Assembly (NCBI GenBank): GCA_020052215.1
Contig: JAGVPN010000427.1
Coordinates: forward strand, 1-11,502
DNA: 11,502 nt
Direction of reading: 5' to 3'
Source of the DNA: Syntrophobacterales bacterium
Lineage (GTDB): Bacteria; Desulfobacterota; Desulfobaccia; Desulfobaccales; 0-14-0-80-60-11
The position numbers and the translations under genes were made by a program. Below, one piece after another: positions 1 through 8,589 of this stretch (the stretch's first letter is position 1; every line of letters begins with the position of its first letter). The notes beneath the pieces are model-generated. The model saw only the letters and a list, made by a program, of their open reading frames with translations. It searched no databases and was not told the origin of the DNA.

Positions 1-174
1 CAGCCGATTGGCCCGGACAGGTTGCGCCTTGCTGTCATTATTTTTCATCTCGCCTCCGCCGGCCCAAGGAGTGGACACCATCAAGGCCGCCAAAGCAAAG
101 GTTAGCGCCAGGAAACGCTTCCACCCTTGCGTCCGAGATCCAGTCCGGGCGGCAGGTGAATTTTTCTTGGTCAT
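1..174 (-). CDS. N-terminus of an exported protein, cut by the window edge
   Basis: This reading frame opens with ATG at 174-172 and stays open for 58 codons to the window edge, so only the N-terminus is seen. The translation starts MTKKNSPAARTG and has a basic stretch ending WKR. A hydrophobic core (FLALTFALAALMV) and STPWAGGG follow, which together look like a Sec signal peptide with cleavage near the Ala of PWA around residue 38. The mature part begins polar (EMKNNDSKAQ). It lies 19 bases after the stop of the DUF2652 gene on the same strand, so it is probably the next gene of the operon. No strong Shine-Dalgarno is visible, only a weak GAAG-like stretch. The family cannot be told from this fragment. 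An export function is inferred from the leader alone. Confidence 0.6.
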   Translation of the reverse strand, partial: MTKKNSPAARTGSRTQGWKRFLALTFALAALMVSTPWAGGGEMKNNDSKAQPVRANRL

Positions 175-193
175 TTTAGGGCTTCATCACTTG

Positions 194-970
194 TTAGCGG
201 CCAGTATTCAGCTCTTCGCCCACTCCCTCAGGTAGATGGTTAAATTTCGGAAGTTTTGCCAGGCCGAAGTTGACGAGCATTGACCTTAAGCCCTTTAAGG
301 CCATGTTCTTGAGTCGGTAGAAAACCGACGAGTAGCGCTGGGGGACAGGAAGCGCCACCGACTCCGGAGTCGTTGAGGGGAAGTAGATATAGGTTTTTAT
401 CTTGCCGATGTCGTCGTAGGATTCTTCCCCTGGCGTCACCGGAATCTCAACCGGAAATTGCACATCCTGGTATGCCGCCTCAGTCATCAGGATATATTCA
501 CTGGCCGCCACCGAGTTCTTCAGTAAGCGGTGCACGATGATGACATCAACGCCGGATAATTCTTCGAATTTGCCGATTTGGTAGAGCAAAGCCTGCCCGC
601 TATGAACGACGATTTTTAAGCTCAATTTCTCGACGAAGGTGCAGGCATCGCAAGGGCAGGTGTTCGATTGACTCAGCTCCAGCAGTTTGTCCGAGAAAGC
701 TGATAGGAAAGCGAGCAGCTTCTGACCGATCTGCCGGGAAGTGTCCTGCCAAGAAGCGGCATTCATTTTTAAAGCGTAGAGGAAGATGGCATCGCCTTCG
801 AGTTTCGATATTTCCAGGGGGATATCGACCTGTGCAATGATCGCCTTCGTAAGTTCCGTGATGATGATTTGGCCGTGTAAAAGTGACTGCCGATTGGACA
901 ACATAAATCGGGTATAGCCGCTGATGTCGGTAATGATCAGAATGACTTCTTGCTCCTGGGACCCATTCAT
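194..970 (-). CDS. DUF2652 family protein (class III cyclase-related fold)
   Basis: This 258-residue protein opens with ILIITDISGYTRF (residues about 10-22), then KLEGDAIFLY (57-66), a short cysteine cluster CPCDAC (105-110), and LKIVVHSGQ (118-126). This order is typical of the DUF2652 family, which resembles the catalytic domain of class III nucleotidyl cyclases. Asp15 and Asp60 sit where those cyclases hold their two metal ions. The later N...R substrate-stabilising motif is not clear (VHRLLKNS, 146-153), so catalytic activity is uncertain. No membrane segment or signal peptide is seen, so a cytoplasmic place is likely. AAGGA about 10 bases before the ATG is a good ribosome binding site. 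The gene follows the VTT-flavoprotein gene after a 58-base gap holding a stem-loop and is probably in its operon. The C-terminal third has no motif I recognise. Family assignment is fairly sure; function is unknown. Confidence 0.8.
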   Translation of the reverse strand: MNGSQEQEVILIITDISGYTRFMLSNRQSLLHGQIIITELTKAIIAQVDIPLEISKLEGDAIFLYALKMNAASWQDTSRQIGQKLLAFLSAFSDKLLELSQSNTCPCDACTFVEKLSLKIVVHSGQALLYQIGKFEELSGVDVIIVHRLLKNSVAASEYILMTEAAYQDVQFPVEIPVTPGEESYDDIGKIKTYIYFPSTTPESVALPVPQRYSSVFYRLKNMALKGLRSMLVNFGLAKLPKFNHLPEGVGEELNTGR

Positions 971-993
971 CGCAGCAATTTCCTTCAGTTTGC

Positions 994-1023
994 TCGGTCT
1001 AACCTTTTCGGGTCAGAGACCGA
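994..1023 (-). other. Intercistronic stem-loop after the VTT-flavoprotein gene
   Basis: A 7-bp perfect inverted repeat, TCGGTCT and AGACCGA (994-1000 and 1017-1023), encloses a second 4-bp stem (AACC with GGTC, including one G-T pair) around a TTTTCG loop. In the transcript it starts five bases after the TAA of the flavoprotein gene and ends before the Shine-Dalgarno of the DUF2652 gene. No run of T follows, so it is not a classical intrinsic terminator. It may stabilise or process the operon mRNA or damp expression of the next gene. Confidence 0.5.
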
Positions 1024-1028
1024 CTATT

Positions 1029-3329
1029 TTAGCGGCGCCAGGCCAGGTACCGGGTGAAAAGGCGCTTCAGCCCGGGCGTCAGCCTGGTGCGGTTGTACAG
1101 ATCGCCGGTCTGGCGGATGGCCTCCGCCTGGGTGGGATAGGGATGGATGACCGCGGCCAGGGCTCCCAGCCCGACCCGGCCCGCCATGGCCGTGGAGACC
1201 TCGCTGATCATCTCCCCGGCATGCCGGGCCACGATGGTGGCTCCCAGAATCTTGTCGGTCCCGGCCTTGACCAGAATTTTCACATACCCTTCTTCCTCCC
1301 CGTCCAGAATGGCTCTGTCCACTTCGCTCAAAGGCTTCACGAAGGTCTGGACGGCAATGCCTTTCTTCTGCGCCTCGGATTCAGACAGGCCCACGTGGGC
1401 TACTTCCGGGTCGGTATAGGTGCACCAGGGAATAGTCAGGGCGCTCAGCTTCTTGCGTCCGAAGAACAGGGCATTCTGAATGACGATGCGGGCGGCGGCG
1501 TCGGCCAGGTGGGTGAATTGGTAGGGCAGGCAGATGTCGCCGGCGGCGTAGATATGAGGATTGGTAGTCTGAAGCTTATCATTGACGATCACGCCCCGGC
1601 CTTTGCCTCCCTCGTATTTCACTCCCGCGGCTTCCAGATTGAGGCCCTCCACATTGGGAGCCCGGCCGGCGCCCACCAGGATATCGTCCACTTCGATTTC
1701 CGCCGCCTGGCCGTTGCTCTCGTAGTGCACCACCTTCCCGGTCGCAGTCTTGAGAACCCGCAGGGGCTTGGCGTTGAGGATGAGATGAATACCGTCCTTC
1801 AAGAAGGCTCTTTGGATCAGCTCAGCCGCCTCGGGATCTTCCTTGTTCATGATGCGGTCGTACTTGTGCAGGAGGGCCACCTGGCAACCCAGACGCTGCA
1901 TGGCCTGGGCAAACTCGCAGCCGATGGGCCCGCCGCCCATGACCAACAGCCGCTCCGGGCGCTGTGTAAGGGAAAAAACCGACTCATTGGTGAGAAAGCC
2001 GGCCTCGGCCAGACCTTCCATGTTGGGATGCACCGCGCGGCCACCCGTGGCAATAACCGCCTTCTTGAACCAGAGGGTTTTGCCGGCTACCTCCACGGTG
2101 TCAGGTCCGGAAAAGCGGGCCGCTCCCAGGAACACATCAATGCCCAATTCCTGAAAGCGCTTCACCGAATCATGATGGCTGATGCCGGCTCGCAGACGCC
2201 GCATGCGCTCCATGACCGCCGGGAAATCCACCTCAGCGCTTGCCGCGACTTTTAACCCGTACTGGCCGGCGTCCCGGAGGTCGGCATAAACTCGGGAGGA
2301 GCGAATGATGGCCTTGGAGGGGACGCAGCCGTAATTCAGGCAGTCTCCCCCTAAAAGATGCCGCTCCACCAGGGCAACTTTGGCTCCGAGACCCGCGGCC
2401 CCGGCCGCGGTCACCAATCCGGCGGTGCCCGCGCCGATGACCACCAGGTTGTAACGGGGGGCCGGTTCCGGGTTCTCCCAGGCAGGAGGATGGACATTGG
2501 CCAGCAAGGCTTCGTTATATTGATCCAGGGGGCTTACTGCCGGCTCCCGGTACGGTTCGGCTGTATCCGAGCTGCCGGGCTGGGTTTTTATCTCCTTGAG
2601 TTGCAGTTTTTTTCGAGCCGAACGCACCAGGAAGGTGAGGATCACCACCACCCCCGCCAAGGCGCCGATTAAGCCCCAAGGGACTTTACCCTGAGCCAGG
2701 CCTTTGGTGAAGGCGTCGGCTCCCACCACGTAAAGGGCGGTGCCCGGCAGCATGCAGAGCCAGGACCAGAGGACGTAGGTCCAGAAAGGCACTCGGGTCA
2801 GCCCAAACCCGTAATTGAGCAGGTTGAACGGAAAAATCGGCACCAGGCGGGTCAATGCCACGATGATGGCGCCATGCTCTTCCGTCAGTTGGTCCAGGCG
2901 TTGAAATTTCTCGCTTTTGGAGAGCCAGCGGACCACCGCTTCCCGGGCGAAATAACGGCCGACCAGGAAGGCCAGACCGGCGCCGATGGTGGCGCTAATG
3001 CTTACCAGGATGATCCCCAGGACTGAGCCGAACAGGGCCCCCGCGGCGATGGTGAGGGCGGAACCGGGCAGGGCCGCAACTACGGCCACTATATAAATCA
3101 GGACAAAGACTATCGGTCCCAGGGGTCCTAGGGTGCGGATCCAGTCCCGCAAGGCCTCTAGGCGCTCACCGACACCGAATACCTTGGCCAGTACCAGGAT
3201 GGCGACGACGAAGGCGAGGAGTACCACCGGGCGCCACCAGCCGCCCCCTTTTTTTCGGGCAGCAGGTTCAGGCTGACCGGGAGGGTCCTGGCTCCGGATA
3301 GAGTCGTCTTTACTCCTTGAGTGGTCCAC
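1029..3329 (-). CDS. Fusion of VTT/TVP38 membrane domain and mercuric-reductase-like flavoprotein
   Basis: This is a 766-residue two-part protein. The N-terminal part (about 30-240) has several hydrophobic segments and the VTT (SNARE-associated, DedA/TVP38) pattern LTIAAGALFGSVLG near 92-105, RYFARE at 125-130 and RLVPIFPFNLLNYG at 161-174. The C-terminal part (about 293-766) is a class I pyridine nucleotide-disulfide oxidoreductase. It has FAD motif GAGTAG (299-304), redox-active pair CLNYGC (330-335), NAD(P) motif GGGPIG (465-470) and second FAD motif AAGDIC (595-600), plus a dimerisation domain. The catalytic His-Pro of lipoamide dehydrogenase is replaced by Tyr731 in HPYPTQAE, as in mercuric reductases. 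However, the C-terminal Cys-Cys pair and N-terminal metal-binding domain of MerA are absent, so Hg(II) reduction is unlikely. The protein is probably an inner-membrane-bound dithiol or disulfide reductase of unknown substrate. It starts with GTG, preceded by TAAGGAG at 9 bases. Confidence 0.88.
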   Translation of the reverse strand: MDHSRSKDDSIRSQDPPGQPEPAARKKGGGWWRPVVLLAFVVAILVLAKVFGVGERLEALRDWIRTLGPLGPIVFVLIYIVAVVAALPGSALTIAAGALFGSVLGIILVSISATIGAGLAFLVGRYFAREAVVRWLSKSEKFQRLDQLTEEHGAIIVALTRLVPIFPFNLLNYGFGLTRVPFWTYVLWSWLCMLPGTALYVVGADAFTKGLAQGKVPWGLIGALAGVVVILTFLVRSARKKLQLKEIKTQPGSSDTAEPYREPAVSPLDQYNEALLANVHPPAWENPEPAPRYNLVVIGAGTAGLVTAAGAAGLGAKVALVERHLLGGDCLNYGCVPSKAIIRSSRVYADLRDAGQYGLKVAASAEVDFPAVMERMRRLRAGISHHDSVKRFQELGIDVFLGAARFSGPDTVEVAGKTLWFKKAVIATGGRAVHPNMEGLAEAGFLTNESVFSLTQRPERLLVMGGGPIGCEFAQAMQRLGCQVALLHKYDRIMNKEDPEAAELIQRAFLKDGIHLILNAKPLRVLKTATGKVVHYESNGQAAEIEVDDILVGAGRAPNVEGLNLEAAGVKYEGGKGRGVIVNDKLQTTNPHIYAAGDICLPYQFTHLADAAARIVIQNALFFGRKKLSALTIPWCTYTDPEVAHVGLSESEAQKKGIAVQTFVKPLSEVDRAILDGEEEGYVKILVKAGTDKILGATIVARHAGEMISEVSTAMAGRVGLGALAAVIHPYPTQAEAIRQTGDLYNRTRLTPGLKRLFTRYLAWRR

Positions 3330-3388
3330 AGTGGTTCTCCTTATGCGTGCAAGGTGACGATAGGTTGCAAAAGCAGGTTACGGCGCGG

Positions 3389-4906
3389 TTATCCTCCGGG
3401 TGGAGCCGTTAGTAAATGATATCCATAGGGCTTAAGAAGTACATAGAGACCCTTTGTTTCCAGTTGGCCCCGGTTCCGGGGGTAAATGGTCTGCGGCGCG
3501 CTCAAATCGTCTTTCAAGGGCACCTGCTCCCAGCCCTGCCAGAAGCCGTCGGGGAACTGGAGGAAGCCGGAGGCTACCTGGCCGCCCAGGTTCACCGCCA
3601 CCACGCCTCTCTGGTCACCAAGGGCATAGGCAAAAGCCACCAGGGGGCGGTGCGCCTCATCTCCCGTCACCGGAGGCTGTACTGGTAATACCTGGCACAC
3701 GCCTTCCTTGAACAACGGCTGCCGGGTCAGATTGAGAAGTTTCAAGTAAAAGGCGGCAAAGTCAGGATCGCTTGGTTCTTCAGGCCCTCGCCCCAACTGC
3801 ACCGGCAGCTTGATTCGGCTGCCCTCCAATTGACCATGGTGGAAGAGCCTGAGCCCCGGGGCCGTGGCGTGAATCACAGCCGCGGCGCGCCTCGCCTCGT
3901 CGGAAAAAGTGGCAGCGGCCCGGTCCTCATCGTGGTTCTCCAGGAACCGTACCATCCGGGGGCGCCGCAGACCCTCGTCCCTCAGACCCTGGGTAAAAGC
4001 CAGCGCATCCAAGGCTCGGAGACGGTCATAGCCGACTTTGTCATAAACGTAGTCAAAGCCCATTTGCAGCAGTTCGGTTTCCAAACCCCAGTAAACTTCG
4101 GCCATCAGGATAGAATCAGGGGACGTAGCCTTGAGGGGCTCCAGAACCTCGCTCCAGTATTCTTTTGGGGGGATAGTCCGGGCCGTCTCTGTCATCCAAG
4201 CCGCCCAGGTTGGGGCGAAAACCCGGTTGAGGGGCAGCATGGCCATGTCAACGCGTACACCATCGCAAAACCTGGCGATATTGAGCAGTTCGGCGGCCAG
4301 GGCGCCTCGCGTCTCCCGGCACCCGGAACATAACTGGGCCGTATCCGGCCAGGGGGCAAAATAAGGGTCGCGGCCGTGCGCCACCCAATAGGTGTTGCCG
4401 TCAGCAGCCAGGACGCTGAATGCCTCTCCCGGGCCGAATACTGAGGAAGAAGGGGAAGAAACGTACCGACTGGGGTGGGCCGATACCCAGGGATGGTCCA
4501 TAGCCGTATGATTGGGCACAAAATCCAGGATAAGGCCCAGACCGGCGCGACGGAGATTATTCCGGACTTTTATCAAGTCGGATTCGGCACCCAGGGCAGG
4601 GTTTAGCGTGTACCCGGCCACGGCATAGGGCGAGCCCACCAGGTCCGCCGGGGTGAAGTCGGGCAAGATTTCCCGGCAGACCTTCAGGAGACTTGGATTA
4701 CCGCGGTCAATGGCAATCCCCGCCGGGCTGGGGCGCCAGACCCCCATGAGCCAGACCAGGTCCATTCCCAGGTCTTTCAGGCGGTCCCAGTTTTCCTGGG
4801 GGATACTCCCCAGCGTGAGTTTCCGGCCAGATCGACCTGACAGGGAGTTGAGCCAGACCCTGGTATTGATTTCATAGAGTTGGGGATGTCGCGGTAACTG
4901 ATCCAT
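3389..4906 (-). CDS. GH13 alpha-amylase-family glycosidase
   Basis: This enzyme of 505 residues (from the ATG at 4906) shows all four GH13 regions: DFVPNH (128-133), GVRVD with the nucleophile Asp220, LMAEVYW with the acid/base Glu270, and ENHDED with the transition-state His325-Asp326. It is therefore very likely an active alpha-glucan or alpha-glucoside acting enzyme. Hydrolysis versus transglycosylation, and the substrate, cannot be told. There is no signal peptide, so it is probably cytoplasmic. The open frame extends to a TTG at 5017, but that would overlap the VTT gene by 86 bases. The chosen ATG lies 26 bases after the VTT stop and begins directly before HPQLYEINTRVWL, the usual start of the barrel. 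An ATG at 4975 is the main alternative. No start has a convincing ribosome binding site; coupling to the VTT gene is possible. The C-terminal part (about 400-505) looks like the GH13 beta-sandwich. Confidence 0.9.
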   Translation of the reverse strand: MDQLPRHPQLYEINTRVWLNSLSGRSGRKLTLGSIPQENWDRLKDLGMDLVWLMGVWRPSPAGIAIDRGNPSLLKVCREILPDFTPADLVGSPYAVAGYTLNPALGAESDLIKVRNNLRRAGLGLILDFVPNHTAMDHPWVSAHPSRYVSSPSSSVFGPGEAFSVLAADGNTYWVAHGRDPYFAPWPDTAQLCSGCRETRGALAAELLNIARFCDGVRVDMAMLPLNRVFAPTWAAWMTETARTIPPKEYWSEVLEPLKATSPDSILMAEVYWGLETELLQMGFDYVYDKVGYDRLRALDALAFTQGLRDEGLRRPRMVRFLENHDEDRAAATFSDEARRAAAVIHATAPGLRLFHHGQLEGSRIKLPVQLGRGPEEPSDPDFAAFYLKLLNLTRQPLFKEGVCQVLPVQPPVTGDEAHRPLVAFAYALGDQRGVVAVNLGGQVASGFLQFPDGFWQGWEQVPLKDDLSAPQTIYPRNRGQLETKGLYVLLKPYGYHLLTAPPGG

Positions 4907-4931
4907 ATCCGATACGATTAACTTTACGGGT

Positions 4932-5639
4932 CTAAGATGACCTTTGGTTTTGGGGTTCGGTCTCTTCTTTCCCATGTTGCAACAAAGTGCGCAGGGAAAA
5001 CAGATCATAGCGCTCAACCAGTCGGGGGAACCAAAAGAGGAAAAAGACCAATAATAACCCCAGGATTAAAACAGTCCCCCGACCTGATGCTAAAATAGCT
5101 GACCCGTAATAATTGTAGGCAAAAGTCATGGGCAGCATCCCCAGGAAGGTGGCCAGGCTGAAGGCTTTCAAGGAAATCATGGTAAGGCCGGCCCCATAGC
5201 TGACGACTTTGAATGAAACAAAGGGAAGTAATCGGGAGATGACGATCACCTTCGTCAGGAGGCGATCAGAACAGAGCGTGCAAAAATTGATATGTCCGGA
5301 AAGAAATCTCTCAATGAACTCTCGTCCGAGATAGCGAGCAATCAGGAAGGCGACAGCCGCCCCGGCTGTGGCGCCCACAGCCGAATAGATGGTACCCAGG
5401 AAGGGGCCGAAGAAGGCCCCGGCGGCAATATCCAGGGGCAGGGTGGGGATGAAGGGGATGACCACGGCCAGCGCCATGACAACCATATAGAGAAGTGGAG
5501 CCAGGCTGCCGGCTTTCCCGAGGATGCCTTGGATACGATCCGGGGGGAGATAGGATGTCAGGTCCCACAGGTAATTGGCGCCAAACAGAATCAGCACTAG
5601 AGCAATAAGTATTCGTTTGTCAATGGTTCCCAATTTCAT
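4932..5639 (-). CDS. TVP38/TMEM64-family (VTT domain) inner-membrane protein
   Basis: This 235-residue protein has hydrophobic stretches near residues 9-23, 45-65, 67-105, 150-180 and 188-205. It carries the VTT signature LDIAAGAFFGPFLG (68-82) followed by ARYLGREF (101-108) and SRLLPFVSFKVVSYGAG (135-151). This family (DedA/TVP38 superfamily) sits in the inner membrane; some members scramble or flip lipids, but the cargo of most bacterial ones is unknown. A CTLC pair (Cys120, Cys123) lies in the loop between the two signature parts. It might be a redox or metal site, which would fit the flavoprotein fused to a VTT domain two genes downstream; this is inference. AGGGAG about 11 bases before the ATG serves as ribosome binding site. 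The gene lies between the two glycosidase genes, 59 bases behind the large one and 26 bases ahead of the GH13 gene. Confidence 0.88.
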   Translation of the reverse strand: MKLGTIDKRILIALVLILFGANYLWDLTSYLPPDRIQGILGKAGSLAPLLYMVVMALAVVIPFIPTLPLDIAAGAFFGPFLGTIYSAVGATAGAAVAFLIARYLGREFIERFLSGHINFCTLCSDRLLTKVIVISRLLPFVSFKVVSYGAGLTMISLKAFSLATFLGMLPMTFAYNYYGSAILASGRGTVLILGLLLVFFLFWFPRLVERYDLFSLRTLLQHGKEETEPQNQRSS

Positions 5640-5664
5640 AAGTAATGCAACTCCCTCAGAAGAG

Positions 5665-5681
5665 CCTCAATGGCCATGAGG
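5665..5681 (-). other. Short intercistronic inverted repeat
   Basis: CCTCA and TGAGG (5665-5669 and 5677-5681) form a 5-bp stem with a 7-base loop in the gap between the large glucosidase stop and the VTT start. No T run follows on the transcript. It is weak and could be chance or an mRNA processing element. Confidence 0.25.
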
Positions 5682-5698
5682 TCGATCTGGCACGCGCC

Positions 5699-8356
5699 CT
5701 ACCTCCACCATTTAGCAGGTCGAGCCGGATATTTTCTTTTAATCAGGTTGGCCACCAGGCCGCTCCAACCGGTTTGATGCATCGCCCCCAGTCCCTGGCC
5801 GGTCTCGCCGTGATAATATTCGTAGAACAGGCAGAGATTCTGCCAGTGCGGGTCGTGTTGGAACGGGCTGTCCGGGGGATGAGCCGGAATTATTCCCTGG
5901 GCATTACGGCGGAAAAGGTTAATCAGGCGCTCGACCAGCAGGTCCACCACTTGCTCCAGATTCACCTCTCCGTCCTTCGCTCCCGGTAGCGGCACCTTGA
6001 AGTCAGGCCCCAAATACTCGTGGAATCTACTCAGGGCTCGCAAGAGGAAATAATTGATGGACAGCCACACCGGGCCCCGCCAATTGGAATTGCCGCCGAA
6101 TAGGTCGGATCTGGACTCGCCCGGGTCGTATTCGATGAGGGCCGTACCCAGGCCGGGAAGGGTTCCCAAGTCGCGTCTTTCGGCATGGAGGCGGCTCAGG
6201 CTGCGGACCCCATGGCCCGAGAGAAACTGGGCTTCATCCAGCAAACGCTGCAGAATGGGCGACACCATGCGATCGTCCGCGATGGAGAGCAAGTGGTCCC
6301 CGGTGGCATTAGTGGTAACCGGACAGGCGCAGACGATATGGGCATCGAAAGCTCCGCCCGCATGTTTCATCAGTTTGGCCATGAATTTAGGGAGCTTGGC
6401 CAGCACGGCTGGCCGCACGATTTCACTGGCGAACAGCGGGATAAGGCCCACGTAAGAATAAACGTCGATGCGACGGATAGCGCCGTCCGGGGTTATCAAG
6501 AGATCCTTGAAGAATTTATCTTCCGGGTCCCAGAGGGAAAGGTTCCGGGAGGTATGGCCGCCTATGGCGTTGGCGATGGAGAGAAATTGGTTGTAACACT
6601 GAATGGCGATATCCTCATAGGCAATGTCGTCCTGAGCCAGTTCCACCGCGATGGCCGTCATGTTGAGGGAAAACATGGCCATCCAGCCGGTGGCGTCGGC
6701 CTCTTTCAAACTGTACCCCGGTGGTAGCGGCATGGAACGGTCGTATACCGAGATATTATCCAGCCCCAGAAAACCGCCTTCGAACACATCCTGTCCTTCC
6801 CGGTCCTTACGATTCACCCACCAGGCAAAATTCATAATCAGCTTATTGAATACCCGCCGCAAAAAGTGCAGATCAGCCTGGCCTCGCTGCCGGCGTTCCC
6901 GGCGGAAAACTTCCAAGGCAGCCACCGCATGCACCGGCGGACTGGCATCGGCAAAGGACCACTCGTAGGCGGCTATCTGGCCGGTGGGATGCAGGTAGCG
7001 GGCATCCAACAACAATTCCAGTTGTTCCTTGGCGAAATCAATGTCCACCAGGGACAGGACCAGGGCGTGGAAGGCCAGGTCCCAGGCGGCGAACCAGGGG
7101 TATTCCCAGCTGTCCGGCATGGAAATCACATCGGCCGCGTCCAGGTGGCGCCAGTTGTGGTTCCGGCCGCGTTGGCGCTCCGCCGGCGGGGGGACCTGGT
7201 CACCGTCGAGCCAGCGGGCCACATTGAGATAGAAAAACTGCTTACACCAGATCATGCCGGCCAGAGCCTGACGGAAGATGCGGGCGTCTTCGGCGTTGGC
7301 CTCCGGCAAAATTTCTTCATAGAAGCCATCGGCTTCCGCCTGTCGCTGGGCTAAGACGGCGTCGATTTGCGCCAAGGGATTTTTCAAAGGACTGGAGCTG
7401 AGCACCAGTTCGATGGAGGCGAATTCGCCCGGCCCGCACTCCACCACCTGCCAGGCGGCAAACTTGGTGCCCACCTGGGCCGGATTGACGGCATCGATCT
7501 CTTCCTGGATGATCCGACGATGGAAGGCGTCTTTCACATAGGGAGAAGCATTGGGCCCGCCGAAGAGCCGCTGAAAATTCGTCTCGTTTTCCGTAAAGAG
7601 TCCCTGGGCGGGTTGCTTGCCGTAAAGGTAATAATTACCCAGAGTCGGGTGCGCAGCGGTCACCGCCCAGGCGGCCCTGCCCGGCTCGATGGCTCTTAGC
7701 TGCGGTTTGGCTTGCTCCGGGTCGCCCCAAGACCAGGTGTTGCGGAACCACAGGGTCGGCAAGAGATGCAGGGTGGCGTCTTCCGGGCCCCGGTTGGTAA
7801 CGGTGATGCGGGCATGAACGCTCTCGGGGCTCTCTTTGGCATAGACCACCTCCACGTCCCAATAGCGGCCCTCGGAAAAAACCCCGGTATCCAGCAGGTT
7901 AATCGATGGCTCCAATCGGGAGCGCCGCCGGCTCTCCGCCGCCAACAAAGCATAGGGAAATTCCGCCTGGGGATATTTATACAAATATTTCAAGTAACTG
8001 TGGCTGGGGCTGGCGTCCAGATAAAAAAAGTATTCTTTGACATCTTCGCCGTGGTTGCCCTCGCCGGGGGTCAGGCCAAAGGCCCGCTCTTTGAGGATGG
8101 GGTCGCGACCGTTCCATAGGGCCAGGGCCAGGCACAATCGCTGCTGCTCGTCGCAGATGCCCCCCATGCCGTCCTCCCCCCAGCGGTAGGCCCGGGAACG
8201 GGCGTGATCATGGGGAAAAAAGTTCCAGGCATCGCCGTTGGCGCTGTAATCCTCACGGACGGTGCCCCAGGCCCGTTCACCCAGGTAAGGCCCCCATAGC
8301 CGCCAGTTTTCCTCGCCGAGCCTCTGGGCCTCCAAACGCTGGTTCTCTGCATTCAT
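5699..8356 (-). CDS. MGH1-like (GH63-type) glucosidase
   Basis: This large enzyme of 885 residues belongs to the family annotated as MGH1-like glycoside hydrolase or 'glucosidase'. The N-terminal blocks [16 protein letters not shown] (about 30-45) and [19 protein letters not shown] (56-74) are characteristic. The second half is an (alpha/alpha)6 barrel: FAAWD with Asp426 is the likely general acid, NWRGPVW lies at 758-764, and [14 protein letters not shown] with Glu846 is the likely base near the C-terminus. Related enzymes act on alpha-linked glucosides, glucosylglycerate or mannosylglycerate; the true substrate here is not known. No signal peptide is seen. I chose the ATG at 8356, preceded by GGAAG at 5 bases, over an in-frame TTG at 8386. 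It is the first gene of the left operon and is expressed from the twin-palindrome promoter near 8600, behind a leader of about 230 bases. Confidence 0.88.
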   Translation of the reverse strand: MNAENQRLEAQRLGEENWRLWGPYLGERAWGTVREDYSANGDAWNFFPHDHARSRAYRWGEDGMGGICDEQQRLCLALALWNGRDPILKERAFGLTPGEGNHGEDVKEYFFYLDASPSHSYLKYLYKYPQAEFPYALLAAESRRRSRLEPSINLLDTGVFSEGRYWDVEVVYAKESPESVHARITVTNRGPEDATLHLLPTLWFRNTWSWGDPEQAKPQLRAIEPGRAAWAVTAAHPTLGNYYLYGKQPAQGLFTENETNFQRLFGGPNASPYVKDAFHRRIIQEEIDAVNPAQVGTKFAAWQVVECGPGEFASIELVLSSSPLKNPLAQIDAVLAQRQAEADGFYEEILPEANAEDARIFRQALAGMIWCKQFFYLNVARWLDGDQVPPPAERQRGRNHNWRHLDAADVISMPDSWEYPWFAAWDLAFHALVLSLVDIDFAKEQLELLLDARYLHPTGQIAAYEWSFADASPPVHAVAALEVFRRERRQRGQADLHFLRRVFNKLIMNFAWWVNRKDREGQDVFEGGFLGLDNISVYDRSMPLPPGYSLKEADATGWMAMFSLNMTAIAVELAQDDIAYEDIAIQCYNQFLSIANAIGGHTSRNLSLWDPEDKFFKDLLITPDGAIRRIDVYSYVGLIPLFASEIVRPAVLAKLPKFMAKLMKHAGGAFDAHIVCACPVTTNATGDHLLSIADDRMVSPILQRLLDEAQFLSGHGVRSLSRLHAERRDLGTLPGLGTALIEYDPGESRSDLFGGNSNWRGPVWLSINYFLLRALSRFHEYLGPDFKVPLPGAKDGEVNLEQVVDLLVERLINLFRRNAQGIIPAHPPDSPFQHDPHWQNLCLFYEYYHGETGQGLGAMHQTGWSGLVANLIKRKYPARPAKWWR

Positions 8357-8392
8357 GTCGTCTTCCCATAGTGACTTGTTCCTCAAGCCGAA

Positions 8393-8410
8393 GGGGGCGC
8401 TCAGGCCCCC
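8393..8410 (-). other. GC-rich stem-loop in the glucosidase leader
   Basis: GGGGGC (8393-8398) and GCCCCC (8405-8410) form a perfect 6-bp GC stem with a 6-base loop, ending 36 bases before the chosen ATG of the glucosidase. TTCGGCTTGAGG rather than a T run follows on the transcript, so it is not a standard terminator. It could control translation start or mRNA life. Confidence 0.4.
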
Positions 8411-8589
8411 AAATACCCTAACGAGTTAACCCGGGGTCAAAATTCCTTGCCGGTGCTGGGAGAAAATATTTTGTCAACGTTTTTACTAAGATAAGCCTGC
8501 CCTCCCCGGATACAAGGCGGCAAGACCTTATTGCAGGGGCTGCTTACGGTTGGGCACCCGAAGGCCGCTCGGGGCCGCCACTTACAACT

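Noticed and set aside
8-235. 75-codon plus-strand open frame at the left edge
   Set aside because: The opposite strand encodes a clear signal peptide in frame with an ATG at 174 and the end of the DUF2652 gene. The plus-strand frame has no family likeness.
924-2255. 443-codon plus-strand open frame
   Set aside because: It lies opposite the VTT-flavoprotein gene, whose motifs are complete. The translation is low-complexity (Gly, His, Gln, Asp-rich) with no family pattern, so it is a shadow of the high-GC coding strand.
1029-3329. Annotation as mercuric reductase (merA)
   Set aside because: The C-terminal Cys-Cys pair and N-terminal metal-binding domain are missing, and no mer genes are nearby.
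4907-5017. Upstream extension of the GH13 gene to TTG at 5017 or ATG at 4975
   Set aside because: It overlaps the end of the VTT gene, has no ribosome binding site and adds sequence that does not belong to the GH13 barrel. The ATG at 4975 cannot be fully excluded.
8472-8477. Perfect TTGACA as a second promoter of the glucosidase
   Set aside because: No -10-like sequence lies at 16-18 bases downstream on the minus strand.
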